Shown: positions 8,827 to 16,874 of the stretch, one piece after another | How the letters are laid out: each line of letters begins with the position of its first letter | Numbering within the stretch: the first letter of the stretch is position 1 | NCBI GenBank assembly: GCA_965601955.1 | Contig: OZ271855.1 | Location: forward strand, 2,542,001 to 2,606,000 | Direction of reading: 5' to 3' | Source of the DNA: RHLJ01 sp965601955 | GTDB taxonomy: Bacteria; Bacteroidota; Rhodothermia; Balneolales; Balneolaceae | Length of the DNA: 64,000 nucleotides | Notes under the pieces: model-generated | What the model was told of the DNA's origin: nothing | The model's input: the letters and a program-made list of their open reading frames with translations, nothing else | The model's database searches: none | Translations under genes and position numbers: made by a program

Positions 8827-9830
8827 CAGGCAACAATTTCTTTAGTAATTCTTCGGGGCTCATATCTAGAAGCGACTTCCACCATTTTTTTGATGTGCTC
8901 TGGGTCAGTACCACAACAACCACCCAGAATATTGACGAGTCCATCCTGCAGATACGCCTCAACCTCCTTCGCCATGGCTTGAGGCCCCTGGTCATACTCA
9001 CCAAATTCGTTGGGTAATCCTGCATTCGGGTAAGCACTGATATAAAATGGAGATTTGTCGGCCAGGTTTTTTAAATATGGTTTAAGCTGTTTAGCTCCCA
9101 GGGCACAATTAAAACCAATACTAAGAAGTGGAGCATGAGCTAATGAAATCAGGAAAGCCTCGACCGTTTGTCCGGATAATGTTCTTCCACTGGCATCGGT
9201 AATGGTGCCCGAAATCATTACCGGTAGCTCTATACCAGCCTCCTCATAATATTCAAATACTGCAAACAGTGCTGACTTTGCATTCAAAGTGTCGAAAATG
9301 GTTTCGATGAGTAACACATCTGCCCCTCCGTCAATGAGCCCTTTAGCCTGTAATTTATAGGCGTCCTTTAGTTGGTCGAAATTGATAGCACGATACTCTG
9401 GCCTTGATACATCCGGTGAAAGTGAACAAGTTTTATTTGTAGGGCCCATAGCACCTGCTACAAAACGAGGTTTTGAAGGGTCTTTTTTTGTGTATTTCTC
9501 ACAAGCCAGTTTAGCTATTCTGGCCGATTCATAATTGATATCGTAAACCGCTGATTCTAACTCATAATCAGCTTGTGCTACTGTTGTACCACTGAATGTA
9601 TTGGTACCAACAATATCTGCTCCTGCTTCCAAATACTCCTCATGTATCCCCTGGATAATATCGGGGCGGGTAATCGAAAGCAGGTCATTATTACCTTTTA
9701 AATCTATGTTGGAATCCTGGAATCGATCTCCTCTAAAATCTTCCTCTGTAAGTCGATGGCGTTGGATCATTGTCCCCATAGCACCGTCGAGTATCAAAAT
9801 ACGTTCCTGTAATGCTTCTTTAATATTCAC
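8826..9830 (-). CDS. metH: Methionine synthase, homocysteine-binding part (split MetH)
   Basis: A 334-residue homocysteine S-methyltransferase domain. It starts with GTG at 9830 and reads ILDGAMGTMIQRH near the N-terminus. The zinc ligands are visible as Cys in GFNCALG and the Cys pair in LGGCCGTDPEHI. It moves the methyl group from methylcobalamin on the partner protein to homocysteine. It corresponds to the first module of full-length MetH and is translationally coupled to the second gene by a one-base overlap. The GTG start and its upstream bases lie in a hairpin (9828-9867) downstream of a SAM riboswitch, so expression should fall when S-adenosylmethionine is plentiful. Confidence 0.96.
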   Translation of the reverse strand: MNIKEALQERILILDGAMGTMIQRHRLTEEDFRGDRFQDSNIDLKGNNDLLSITRPDIIQGIHEEYLEAGADIVGTNTFSGTTVAQADYELESAVYDINYESARIAKLACEKYTKKDPSKPRFVAGAMGPTNKTCSLSPDVSRPEYRAINFDQLKDAYKLQAKGLIDGGADVLLIETIFDTLNAKSALFAVFEYYEEAGIELPVMISGTITDASGRTLSGQTVEAFLISLAHAPLLSIGFNCALGAKQLKPYLKNLADKSPFYISAYPNAGLPNEFGEYDQGPQAMAKEVEAYLQDGLVNILGGCCGTDPEHIKKMVEVASRYEPRRITKEIVA

Positions 9831-9867
9831 TCTTAATAAATTTAGATTGGCTTATTAACAAAGAGTG
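9828..9867 (-). promoter_or_regulatory. Start-codon-sequestering hairpin, expression platform of the SAM riboswitch
   Basis: On the minus strand CACTCTT (9861-9867), followed by TTAATAA, can pair with TTATTAAGAGTG (9828-9839). That covers the purine-rich ribosome site and the GTG start codon of the first metH gene. There is no U-tract, so control is probably at translation initiation rather than termination. Confidence 0.6.
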
Positions 9868-9879
9868 AAGAAACGATCA

Positions 9880-9992
9880 CTTATCTATCTCTGAACTTCT
9901 CTAACAGAGTGGGATTTGGCACCTTTTTCAAAATAAATTGAAATGGTTGCCAAGACTTCAACGGGCCCATTCCCTCGGTCTTTCTTAATAAG
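9880..9992 (-). ncRNA. SAM-I (S-box) riboswitch
   Basis: Reading the minus strand from 9992, the order of conserved elements is CTTATTAAGAAAGACCGAGG, then GGGCCCGTTGAAG, then GGCAACC, then AAGGTGCCAAATCCCAC, and finally AGATAGATAAG, which closes the P1 stem with the 5' CTTAT. This matches the S-box consensus (CUUAUCaAGA, GAGGGA-GGCCC, GGCAACC, GGUGCuAAuUCC, AUAAG). It lies 50 bp upstream of the split metH genes. It should bind S-adenosylmethionine and lower expression of metH, and possibly metF. Confidence 0.92.
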
Positions 9993-10074
9993 CTTTAACG
10001 GGTCAAAGATAGGAATCTTTGATAAGAGCACAAAAACTGATAAAAATCCATAAGAACTAATTACTGCTTATTTG

Positions 10075-12429
10075 CTAATCTTTGGAGCTGTTGTACTTAA
10101 CCAACATTTCATGAAGCTGTTGTGGATTGAATGGCTTAGGTATAATCTCATCTACCCCTGCCTCATAAGCTTTCCTGTGTTCTTCAAATACATTTGAAGC
10201 AGTTAAGGCAATGATAGGTGTCTTAGATTTTTTGCTATCGCCTAAAGATCGTATTTCTTCTGTAGCTTCATATCCATCCATAATAGGCATATGCAAATCC
10301 ATGAAGATGATATCAAAGTCATTTTTCTGAAGCTGACCGATTGCTTTTTGTCCGTTCTCACTTATAACAGGTTCAATACCCCATTTATTCAAAAACATTT
10401 TGATTACGTGGATATTTACTGAGTTATCCTCCACTACTAATACTCGAAGCTTTTCTAAGGACTCATAGATACTTAAATCTTCGGTAGCACTTTGCCTCAA
10501 ATTACCAGCCACACCGATAGCAAAGTTGATCGAGAAAGAAAAAGTGGTTCCCTTATCTACTACACTTACCACCTTTATTTCACTATTGTACAATTCCAGC
10601 AGTTTTTTTGTAATCGGAAGTCCTAAACCAGATCCTCCGTATTTCCTGTGTATTTCGGTGGAGGCCTGGATAAAACTTTCAAAAATAGATTCCAATTTAT
10701 GTTCCGGAATCCCAATTCCCGTATCAGAAATCCTGAAGTTTATGGTAGCACTCTCTTCTTTCTGCTCTTCTAAAGAAACGTTTACAATAACGGAGCCCTT
10801 CTCAGTAAACTTTAATGCATTCGAAATAAAGTTGTTCAGTATTTGAGTTAGGCGTGTAGGATCCCCTATTAATACTTCCGGTATCTTTTCGTCATATTCA
10901 AACTTTAAGTACACCTCCTCTTTAATAGATTGATTATAGAAAGAGTTATGTACGTTCGACATTAGGTGAAGTAACCGAAAATCGATTTCCTCCAGTTTGA
11001 TTTTCCCGGCTTCCGCTTTAGAATAATCTAGCACATCATTCACAATGGATAACAGGTTACTGGCAGAGAAATTGAGTGTTTCCAGGTATTCTTTTTGATC
11101 TTCGCGAGGGTTTTCGCTTACTAAAAGATTCGTCATACCTACTACTGCATTCATAGGAGTCCTTATTTCATGACTCATAACAGACAAGAACTGAGCTTTC
11201 AAATCTACCGCCTCCTCTATACTCCTGTTTTTTTCAATAAGCAGTGTATTAATCTTCTTATTTGATTTATTGCTTCGGTAAAGCATGAAGGCAAGAGAAA
11301 CCAATAAGAGAACTATAATAAATAACAGGTTTCGGGTATTTGTTTGCTGCTGTAATTGGATCTCCTGGAGTGCACTTCGTTCTGTTAGGAAATCTATCTC
11401 TTGCTTTTGTTTCTCTGCCTCGTATTCCGTCTGGAGTTCTGCGATCCTTCTGGTGTTTTCAAGTGAGGATAAACTGTCTTTAAGCCTAGTATGAAGTTGA
11501 AAATAATAGAGTGACTCCTGGAAATTCTCTACTGCTGAGTATGCAATAGCTATATCGTTGTATGCTTTCTGTAAACCATTTAAATCGTTGATCCTGGAAA
11601 AATAAGAGATCGCTTCCTGAAAGTTGGTTATAGCGACCTGTGGCTGATTAACCTGCATAAACAATGAAGCAATATTCAGGTAACTAAATCCAATCCCCGA
11701 CATATTTCCAAGCTCTTTTTCTATTTCCAGGGATTTGGTATGGAACTCTATCGCTGTATCAACATCATTCAGAAGCTTATATACTTCCCCCAAATTATTA
11801 TAAGTAGCCGCCAAACCCTCTTTGAAATCAAGTTCCAACATTAGGGCCAGCGATTCTTCGAAATACTTTTTTGCTTCCCTGGGATTTCTCTGCTGCTGAT
11901 GAATTTCCCCAACATTATTCAAGCTTCGGGCTATTCCTAACGAATCATTTAGTTGCCTTTTTGTTTCTAAAGACTTGCTGTGATATTCAAGCGAGCGTTC
12001 GAAGTCATTAAGATTTTTATAAAGTATCCCAAGGTTATTTTGAATTCTTGCAATTCCCGGAATATCCCCGATTTCTTCCCTTACTCTTAAAACCGCCAGG
12101 AAATGCTCCAATGCGGCGGGCGAATCTCCAAGCACACTTGCAATAATCCCTAGCTGGTTTAATATCTCGGCTTCTCGAACCTTTAACCCCTGTTCCCTGA
12201 CAATAGTAAGCGCTGTATCAGCAAAAAGTCTGGCTCGTTCAGGTTCAGAAAAGCGAAACCTTCTTATCTCGTCAATTAGTTGGTCAACTTTTGCTGAGTC
12301 TTGAATACCAAAAGACTGGACTTCATTTGTGGTTATAAATGATCCATTTTCATGATCGTATAGGCCTAAAGCTTTCCCTTCATACCCAAACACACCCAGT
12401 ACTAATACCAAACTGAATAACTTTTTCAA
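10075..12429 (-). CDS. Hybrid sensor histidine kinase with TPR sensor region
   Basis: A 784-residue protein starting at TTG 12429 behind AGAAGAG. Order: signal peptide (1-22); about seven tetratricopeptide repeats (45-325) such as ARSLNNVGEIHQQQRN and AATYNNLGEVYKLLND; a charged coiled coil (325-365); one membrane helix (about 368-386, LLFIIVLLLVSLAFML); HisKA with phospho-acceptor His420 in SHEIRTP; an ATPase domain with NNFISNALKF, DTGIGIP and GGSGLGLPI; and a receiver domain with Asp711 in FMDLHMP. The TPR part should be periplasmic. Such kinases are widespread in Bacteroidota; the signal is unknown. No output regulator lies nearby. Some 145 bp separate it from the Omp85-type gene. Confidence 0.93.
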   Translation of the reverse strand: MKKLFSLVLVLGVFGYEGKALGLYDHENGSFITTNEVQSFGIQDSAKVDQLIDEIRRFRFSEPERARLFADTALTIVREQGLKVREAEILNQLGIIASVLGDSPAALEHFLAVLRVREEIGDIPGIARIQNNLGILYKNLNDFERSLEYHSKSLETKRQLNDSLGIARSLNNVGEIHQQQRNPREAKKYFEESLALMLELDFKEGLAATYNNLGEVYKLLNDVDTAIEFHTKSLEIEKELGNMSGIGFSYLNIASLFMQVNQPQVAITNFQEAISYFSRINDLNGLQKAYNDIAIAYSAVENFQESLYYFQLHTRLKDSLSSLENTRRIAELQTEYEAEKQKQEIDFLTERSALQEIQLQQQTNTRNLLFIIVLLLVSLAFMLYRSNKSNKKINTLLIEKNRSIEEAVDLKAQFLSVMSHEIRTPMNAVVGMTNLLVSENPREDQKEYLETLNFSASNLLSIVNDVLDYSKAEAGKIKLEEIDFRLLHLMSNVHNSFYNQSIKEEVYLKFEYDEKIPEVLIGDPTRLTQILNNFISNALKFTEKGSVIVNVSLEEQKEESATINFRISDTGIGIPEHKLESIFESFIQASTEIHRKYGGSGLGLPITKKLLELYNSEIKVVSVVDKGTTFSFSINFAIGVAGNLRQSATEDLSIYESLEKLRVLVVEDNSVNIHVIKMFLNKWGIEPVISENGQKAIGQLQKNDFDIIFMDLHMPIMDGYEATEEIRSLGDSKKSKTPIIALTASNVFEEHRKAYEAGVDEIIPKPFNPQQLHEMLVKYNSSKD

Positions 12430-12575
12430 TATCTCTTCTTATTAACCAGACAATTCACTACCTGTTCTAAGAACCTGAAAAATGTAATCGATACTTACCT
12501 TTTCCCAGACTTACACTTTTATACTCTTCTTAGACAATAGATTATAACAATAAAACCTTTAAAGTCTAACTTGCA

Positions 12576-14249
12576 TCAAAGCCTGGTCACAATCCCCACA
12601 TGCACTTTTCCATTTCCTATTGTTTCTTCAGGAGAGATGGCATAGGTAAACTTCAATCGGCCAATTGCTACTTTATAACTGATCCCAAAACCTATAGAAG
12701 AAAGATAATCGGTAGTTTTAAAACTATTATCTGTCTCGCTAAAAAGCCGGGGACGATGATACCCTCCATACGCTCCAAAACCGAATAAATAAGATGAACG
12801 GTTTATAAGGAATCGATATTCCAGCTCTCCCCAAACCACAGATGAAGCAGTAAATTGTTCTTCCTCATACCCCCTGAACGAAGATGCCCCACCAAATCGA
12901 AAAAGATCGTTTTCTGTAATGGTGCTGGCATTCAGGAAGAATCCCTGGGTAGAAAATACCAATACTCCTTTTCTGGAAACAGGGATAAACTGGGAGAAAT
13001 TGGAGTGCACATAGCGTTGAGAAATCACTCCCGAAGAATCCGATTCTATATCTTTTGCTGAAGTTCCAAGACTTAGCTCCAACCTACTACCCTGAGTAGG
13101 TACATCCAGGTTATCCAGTGTAGAGTACCTGAAGCCCAATTCTGCATATTGTTTCTTTCCATCGGGTTCGAGGATAGAGGTTGCAGTACTGGACGATGTA
13201 GATGATATCTGGCCAATAGAGCCCGTTAATCTCATCCTATTAGAAACCTGGTAAAAGGAGCTTAACCTGAGATCACGGGTTTGATAGGTAGTATCGTTCT
13301 GGTAAAAATTGAAGTTAAAGCCCAATCCTATTGGTATCTGACCAATCCAGTGTTGCCTAACTCCAATATTCAGTCGTGTAGTTTCCGGGCGTAATCGTTG
13401 ATAATTCAAATCGATACCATTTCCCTGGCTCAGTACATTCCACAGGGAAAGCTCAAAATTCCCAACGATTTGTCCGTCTCCATTCTGATCAGGGACATAT
13501 CCCAGAAGTCCATCAAACCGGTTAAGAGAACGTTCCTGTACAGATACAAGGAGTACAGCTAATAATGAATCAATCACAATTTCCGGATAGGACACCTGTT
13601 CAAAAAGCTCACTCCCTGTCAATCGCTCTTGAATGTCTTCCAGGTAATCGGGGGTAATGAGTATCGAATCGCGAAACGATGAAACATTTTCAAGATAACT
13701 TTGACTATTCAGCCTGTTCCCAAGAAATATGATTTCAGAAGTATAGTATTGTTGCCCGGTATTCACATTTAAGGCTATATCGAGACTGCATTCAGCTGGC
13801 CTTGGGTCAATTCGATCTATCTCAACACTTGCAAATGCATACCCATCTTCCTCAAAATCCAATAGAACCTGATCTGCTATTTGTTCCATTTTTCGATCAG
13901 AATATGAACCATGATCTCTTGTGGTATACTCATCATAAACCTCAGAGCGTACTGTTATATGTTCTATTTGAAATAGGCACCCTTTTGTAACCCTATACTG
14001 GGATTCTCCTATTCTCTTTATCTCAGCTGCCAAAAAACCCTCTGAAGTATACCACTGCTTTAAAATCTCAATTTCGCTTCCCATCTCGGAATTAAGAGAA
14101 GCTCTCAATTCGCTCGGAAGGTTAATCTCTTTACCATCTTCGGTGATTTTTATAATGGACTGAGCACCAACATGATGGGTGCACATTATCATCACTAGAA
14201 GAATGACAAAACCTATTATAGAAAACTTGTCAGAAACAGTTGAAATCAT
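12576..14249 (-). CDS. Omp85 (BamA/TamA-like) outer membrane protein
   Basis: I start the gene at ATG 14249 (557 residues) because a signal peptide begins there (FSIIGFVILLVMIMCTHHVGAQ). The alternative ATG at 14324 would leave only 11 bp to the divergent speA start. Residues 30-260 hold POTRA-like units (for example YYTSEIIFLGNRLNSQSYLE). The rest is a 16-strand-type barrel with alternating polar and hydrophobic strands. The Omp85 hallmark appears as GGASSFRGYEEE, the (V/I/F)RG(F/Y) loop motif. It ends in a hydrophobic-Arg-Leu C-terminus. Members insert or translocate outer membrane proteins or lipids. This one is shorter than BamA and is probably an accessory paralogue; its client is unknown. 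Confidence 0.85.
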   Translation of the reverse strand: MISTVSDKFSIIGFVILLVMIMCTHHVGAQSIIKITEDGKEINLPSELRASLNSEMGSEIEILKQWYTSEGFLAAEIKRIGESQYRVTKGCLFQIEHITVRSEVYDEYTTRDHGSYSDRKMEQIADQVLLDFEEDGYAFASVEIDRIDPRPAECSLDIALNVNTGQQYYTSEIIFLGNRLNSQSYLENVSSFRDSILITPDYLEDIQERLTGSELFEQVSYPEIVIDSLLAVLLVSVQERSLNRFDGLLGYVPDQNGDGQIVGNFELSLWNVLSQGNGIDLNYQRLRPETTRLNIGVRQHWIGQIPIGLGFNFNFYQNDTTYQTRDLRLSSFYQVSNRMRLTGSIGQISSTSSSTATSILEPDGKKQYAELGFRYSTLDNLDVPTQGSRLELSLGTSAKDIESDSSGVISQRYVHSNFSQFIPVSRKGVLVFSTQGFFLNASTITENDLFRFGGASSFRGYEEEQFTASSVVWGELEYRFLINRSSYLFGFGAYGGYHRPRLFSETDNSFKTTDYLSSIGFGISYKVAIGRLKFTYAISPEETIGNGKVHVGIVTRL

Positions 14250-14335
14250 TACTGAATAATAACCAATGCATCCATTTTTATTGTGGCATAAACTAAATAA
14301 CTTTGTCCCGCTTGTCTTGGGCATCTTTTACCTGA

Positions 14336-15742
14336 ATGAAAAACACTTACCGAGAACTTATTGAACAGACCTACGAATTCCCTCAAAACGGATTCGATGA
14401 ATCAAACGGATATCTGACTTTCAATAACGTAGATTTAAAGCATCTTATAGATAAATACGGAACCCCTTTTCGATTGACCTATTTGCCTAAGATTAAGGAG
14501 CAAATACGAGAGGCCCGTTCTTATTTCAAGAATGCCTTTAAAACGCATAACTACAGCGGCAACTATGAATTCTGTTATTGCACCAAATGCTGTCATTTCA
14601 GTCATGTGATACGAACTGCCCTTACAGAAGGCGTTTCTATTGAAACCTCTTCTTCTTTTGATATTGACCTCATCGAACGGTTATATCAAAACGGCAGACT
14701 TAATACTTCCACTACCCTGGTTCATAATGGATATAAGACCGATAACTATATCAAAAAGATTGGAAAGCTACTTAATCAGGGATTTGAGAATTCAATTACC
14801 GTATTGGATAGCCCCAATGAATTAACAAAGCTAGAGTCTTTAGAAACCTCAAAACCGATTAAAATCGGACTTAGAATCTCTATTGAGGAAAGTCCCGGAG
14901 CAGCTTATTACACCTCTCGATTAGGTATAAACAAGCAAGAAATCCTGGATCTTGTTGAAAAAAGGATTCTTGGAAATCCAAAGTTTGAGTTAGCAATGGT
15001 TCATTTCTTTGTGGACTCCGGCATTACTGACTCTCTATACTACTGGGGAGAGTTTCAAAAGGCGCTTTCCCTGTTTGTGAAGCTTAAGAAGCTTGTTCCC
15101 GAATTATCAGCACTCAATATTGGAGGCGGATTCCCCATTCAAAATAGCTTAAACTTCGATTATGATTATCAATACATCGTGAATGAAATCGTTCGAAATG
15201 TGAAAGAAGCCTGTCTAGAAGCTGACATAGCAGAACCCAATTTATTTACTGAGTTCGGAAAGTACACGGTTGGAGAAAGTGGGGCTGTTATTTTTGAAGT
15301 GCTGGAGCAAAAACAGCAAAACGATACGGAACTATGGTATATCATCGATAACAGCCTGATGAATACCATTCCCGATGCCTGGTCCATTAATGAAAAGTTC
15401 ATTCTACTACCTTTAAATAAATGGGATAAGATGTATAAAAGAGTGAATATCGGAGGTATCAGCTGTGACCATTCCGATTATTACAACTCTGAACAGCTAA
15501 ATCAGCAGATTCTCCTTCCCGGATATTCCGATTCCGACAAAGAACCTCTTTATGTGGGGTTTTTCCATACCGGAGCCTACCAGGATGCCATCAGCGGCTA
15601 TGGAGGAATCAAACATTGCCTAATCCCATCGCCCAAGCAAGTAGTTGTGGATATGGATGAAGATGGCAACCTTATCGACCATGTGTACAGAGAAGAACAA
15701 AACGTAGAAAACATGCTAAATATCCTTGGCTATGACGACTAA
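14336..15742 (+). CDS. speA: Arginine decarboxylase, PLP-dependent, alanine racemase fold
   Basis: A 468-residue enzyme of the short Bacteroidota SpeA type, which converts arginine to agmatine. The PLP lysine is probably Lys84 in YCTKCC. Other landmarks are YYTSRLGI, LNIGGGFPI (PLP phosphate loop), TEFGKYTVGESG, the C-terminal active-site Cys in GGISCDHSDYY, and FFHTGAYQD. Flavobacterial arginine decarboxylases have the same layout, with GLTCDSDDYY at the Cys motif. It overlaps the next gene (deoxyhypusine-synthase-like) by 11 bp, so the two form an operon of polyamine type. No agmatinase gene is present here. Other basic amino-acid substrates of this fold cannot be fully excluded. Confidence 0.87.
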   Translation: MKNTYRELIEQTYEFPQNGFDESNGYLTFNNVDLKHLIDKYGTPFRLTYLPKIKEQIREARSYFKNAFKTHNYSGNYEFCYCTKCCHFSHVIRTALTEGVSIETSSSFDIDLIERLYQNGRLNTSTTLVHNGYKTDNYIKKIGKLLNQGFENSITVLDSPNELTKLESLETSKPIKIGLRISIEESPGAAYYTSRLGINKQEILDLVEKRILGNPKFELAMVHFFVDSGITDSLYYWGEFQKALSLFVKLKKLVPELSALNIGGGFPIQNSLNFDYDYQYIVNEIVRNVKEACLEADIAEPNLFTEFGKYTVGESGAVIFEVLEQKQQNDTELWYIIDNSLMNTIPDAWSINEKFILLPLNKWDKMYKRVNIGGISCDHSDYYNSEQLNQQILLPGYSDSDKEPLYVGFFHTGAYQDAISGYGGIKHCLIPSPKQVVVDMDEDGNLIDHVYREEQNVENMLNILGYDD

Positions 15743-16706
15743 CAAAGGACCAGTTTCTGAGTTTATACTCCATCATTACCGACATTTTAATGCTGCTTCA
15801 TTAGTTGATGCTGCAAAGGCTTATGAGGATCAGCTAAATGCTAATGCGAAGATGATGATTACTTTGGCCGGCGCAATGAGTACCGCTGAACTTGGTATCT
15901 CTCTGGCTGAAATGATCCGGCAGGATAAGGTGCATATTATTACCTGTACAGGGGCAAACTTAGAAGAAGATGTTTTCAACCTCGTTGCCCATAATCACTA
16001 TAAACGGATACCAAACTACCGGGATTTAAGTCCTGAAGCCGAACAAGAGCTTTTAGATAATCATTTTAATCGCGTTACGGACACCTGTATCCCCGAAGAA
16101 GAAGCCATGAGGGCTATCGAAGAGCATTTGGTAAAACGATGGGTGTCTGCTTCCGAAAAGGGAGACCGATTCTTTCCCCATGAGTATTTCTATGACATCC
16201 TGCTTTCAGGAGACCTGGTTCCCTCCTACCAGATTGATGCTAAAAACTCCTGGTTATTGGCGGCTGCAGAGAAAAATATCCCTATTATAGTACCAGGTTG
16301 GGAAGATTCTACTTGCGGTAATTTCTTTGCTTCCCATTGTATTGAAGGCAGAACCAAGCCCTCAGCAATGAAATCAGGGATTGAATACATGATGTTCCTA
16401 GCAGAGTGGTACCAGCAGAATTCAACTAATGGAATAGGTTTCTTTCAAATCGGCGGGGGGATTGCCGGGGACTTCCCCATTTGCGTGGTGCCTATGCTGG
16501 ACCAGGATCTAGGCATTGATGCTCCCCTATGGTCTTATTTCTGCCAGATAAGTGATTCTACCACCAGCTATGGCTCCTACTCCGGAGCCGTGCCCAATGA
16601 GAAAATTACCTGGGGCAAGCTGGGAATAGATACTCCAAAATTTGTCATCGAATCGGATGCTACCATTGTGGCTCCATTAATTTTTGCGTACCTACTCGGC
16701 TGGTAG
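15732..16706 (+). CDS. Deoxyhypusine-synthase-like enzyme (polyamine aminobutyltransferase)
   Basis: A 324-residue member of the deoxyhypusine synthase family. The ATG at 15732 and a TTG six bases earlier are both possible starts. Motifs include TLAGAMSTAELG, ITCTGANLEEDVFN (NAD site), PGWEDSTCGN, QIGGGIAGDFPI, and SGAVPNEKITWGK, whose last Lys (about residue 296) matches the catalytic Lys of eukaryotic DHS. Bacteria have no eIF5A. Bacterial homologues are thought to transfer the aminobutyl group of spermidine or a related amine to a small-molecule acceptor, for example as homospermidine synthase. Coupling to speA by an 11-bp overlap supports a polyamine role. The exact product is unknown. 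Confidence 0.85.
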   Translation: MTTNKGPVSEFILHHYRHFNAASLVDAAKAYEDQLNANAKMMITLAGAMSTAELGISLAEMIRQDKVHIITCTGANLEEDVFNLVAHNHYKRIPNYRDLSPEAEQELLDNHFNRVTDTCIPEEEAMRAIEEHLVKRWVSASEKGDRFFPHEYFYDILLSGDLVPSYQIDAKNSWLLAAAEKNIPIIVPGWEDSTCGNFFASHCIEGRTKPSAMKSGIEYMMFLAEWYQQNSTNGIGFFQIGGGIAGDFPICVVPMLDQDLGIDAPLWSYFCQISDSTTSYGSYSGAVPNEKITWGKLGIDTPKFVIESDATIVAPLIFAYLLGW

Positions 16707-16782
16707 AAAAAAGCGGTTTTCTGGTTCATTTCCCTATTGTTGATGGATACAAATTTGCCTATCTACTCGACTTAACTTTGGC

Positions 16783-16858
16783 GTCATCCTGAGGATACCT
16801 CCGAAGGATCATCGCAACATGGAAATGCGTTGATTCTTCGCTTTCGCTCAGAATGACC
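16783..16858. repeat. Dispersed repeat family A, inverted copy
   Basis: It begins GTCATCCTGAGGATACC and ends CGCTCAGAATGACC, the reverse arrangement of the copy at 6018-6128, with CCGAAGGATC and TTGATTCTTCGC inside. It lies between the DHS-like gene and the E1 gene and ends 16 bp before the GTG start at 16875. Confidence 0.72.
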
Positions 16859-16874
16859 TTATAATTCTGATCAA

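Noticed and set aside
14250..14324. N-terminal extension of the Omp85 gene
   Set aside because: It would put 25 polar residues before the signal peptide and leave only 11 bp between divergent starts.
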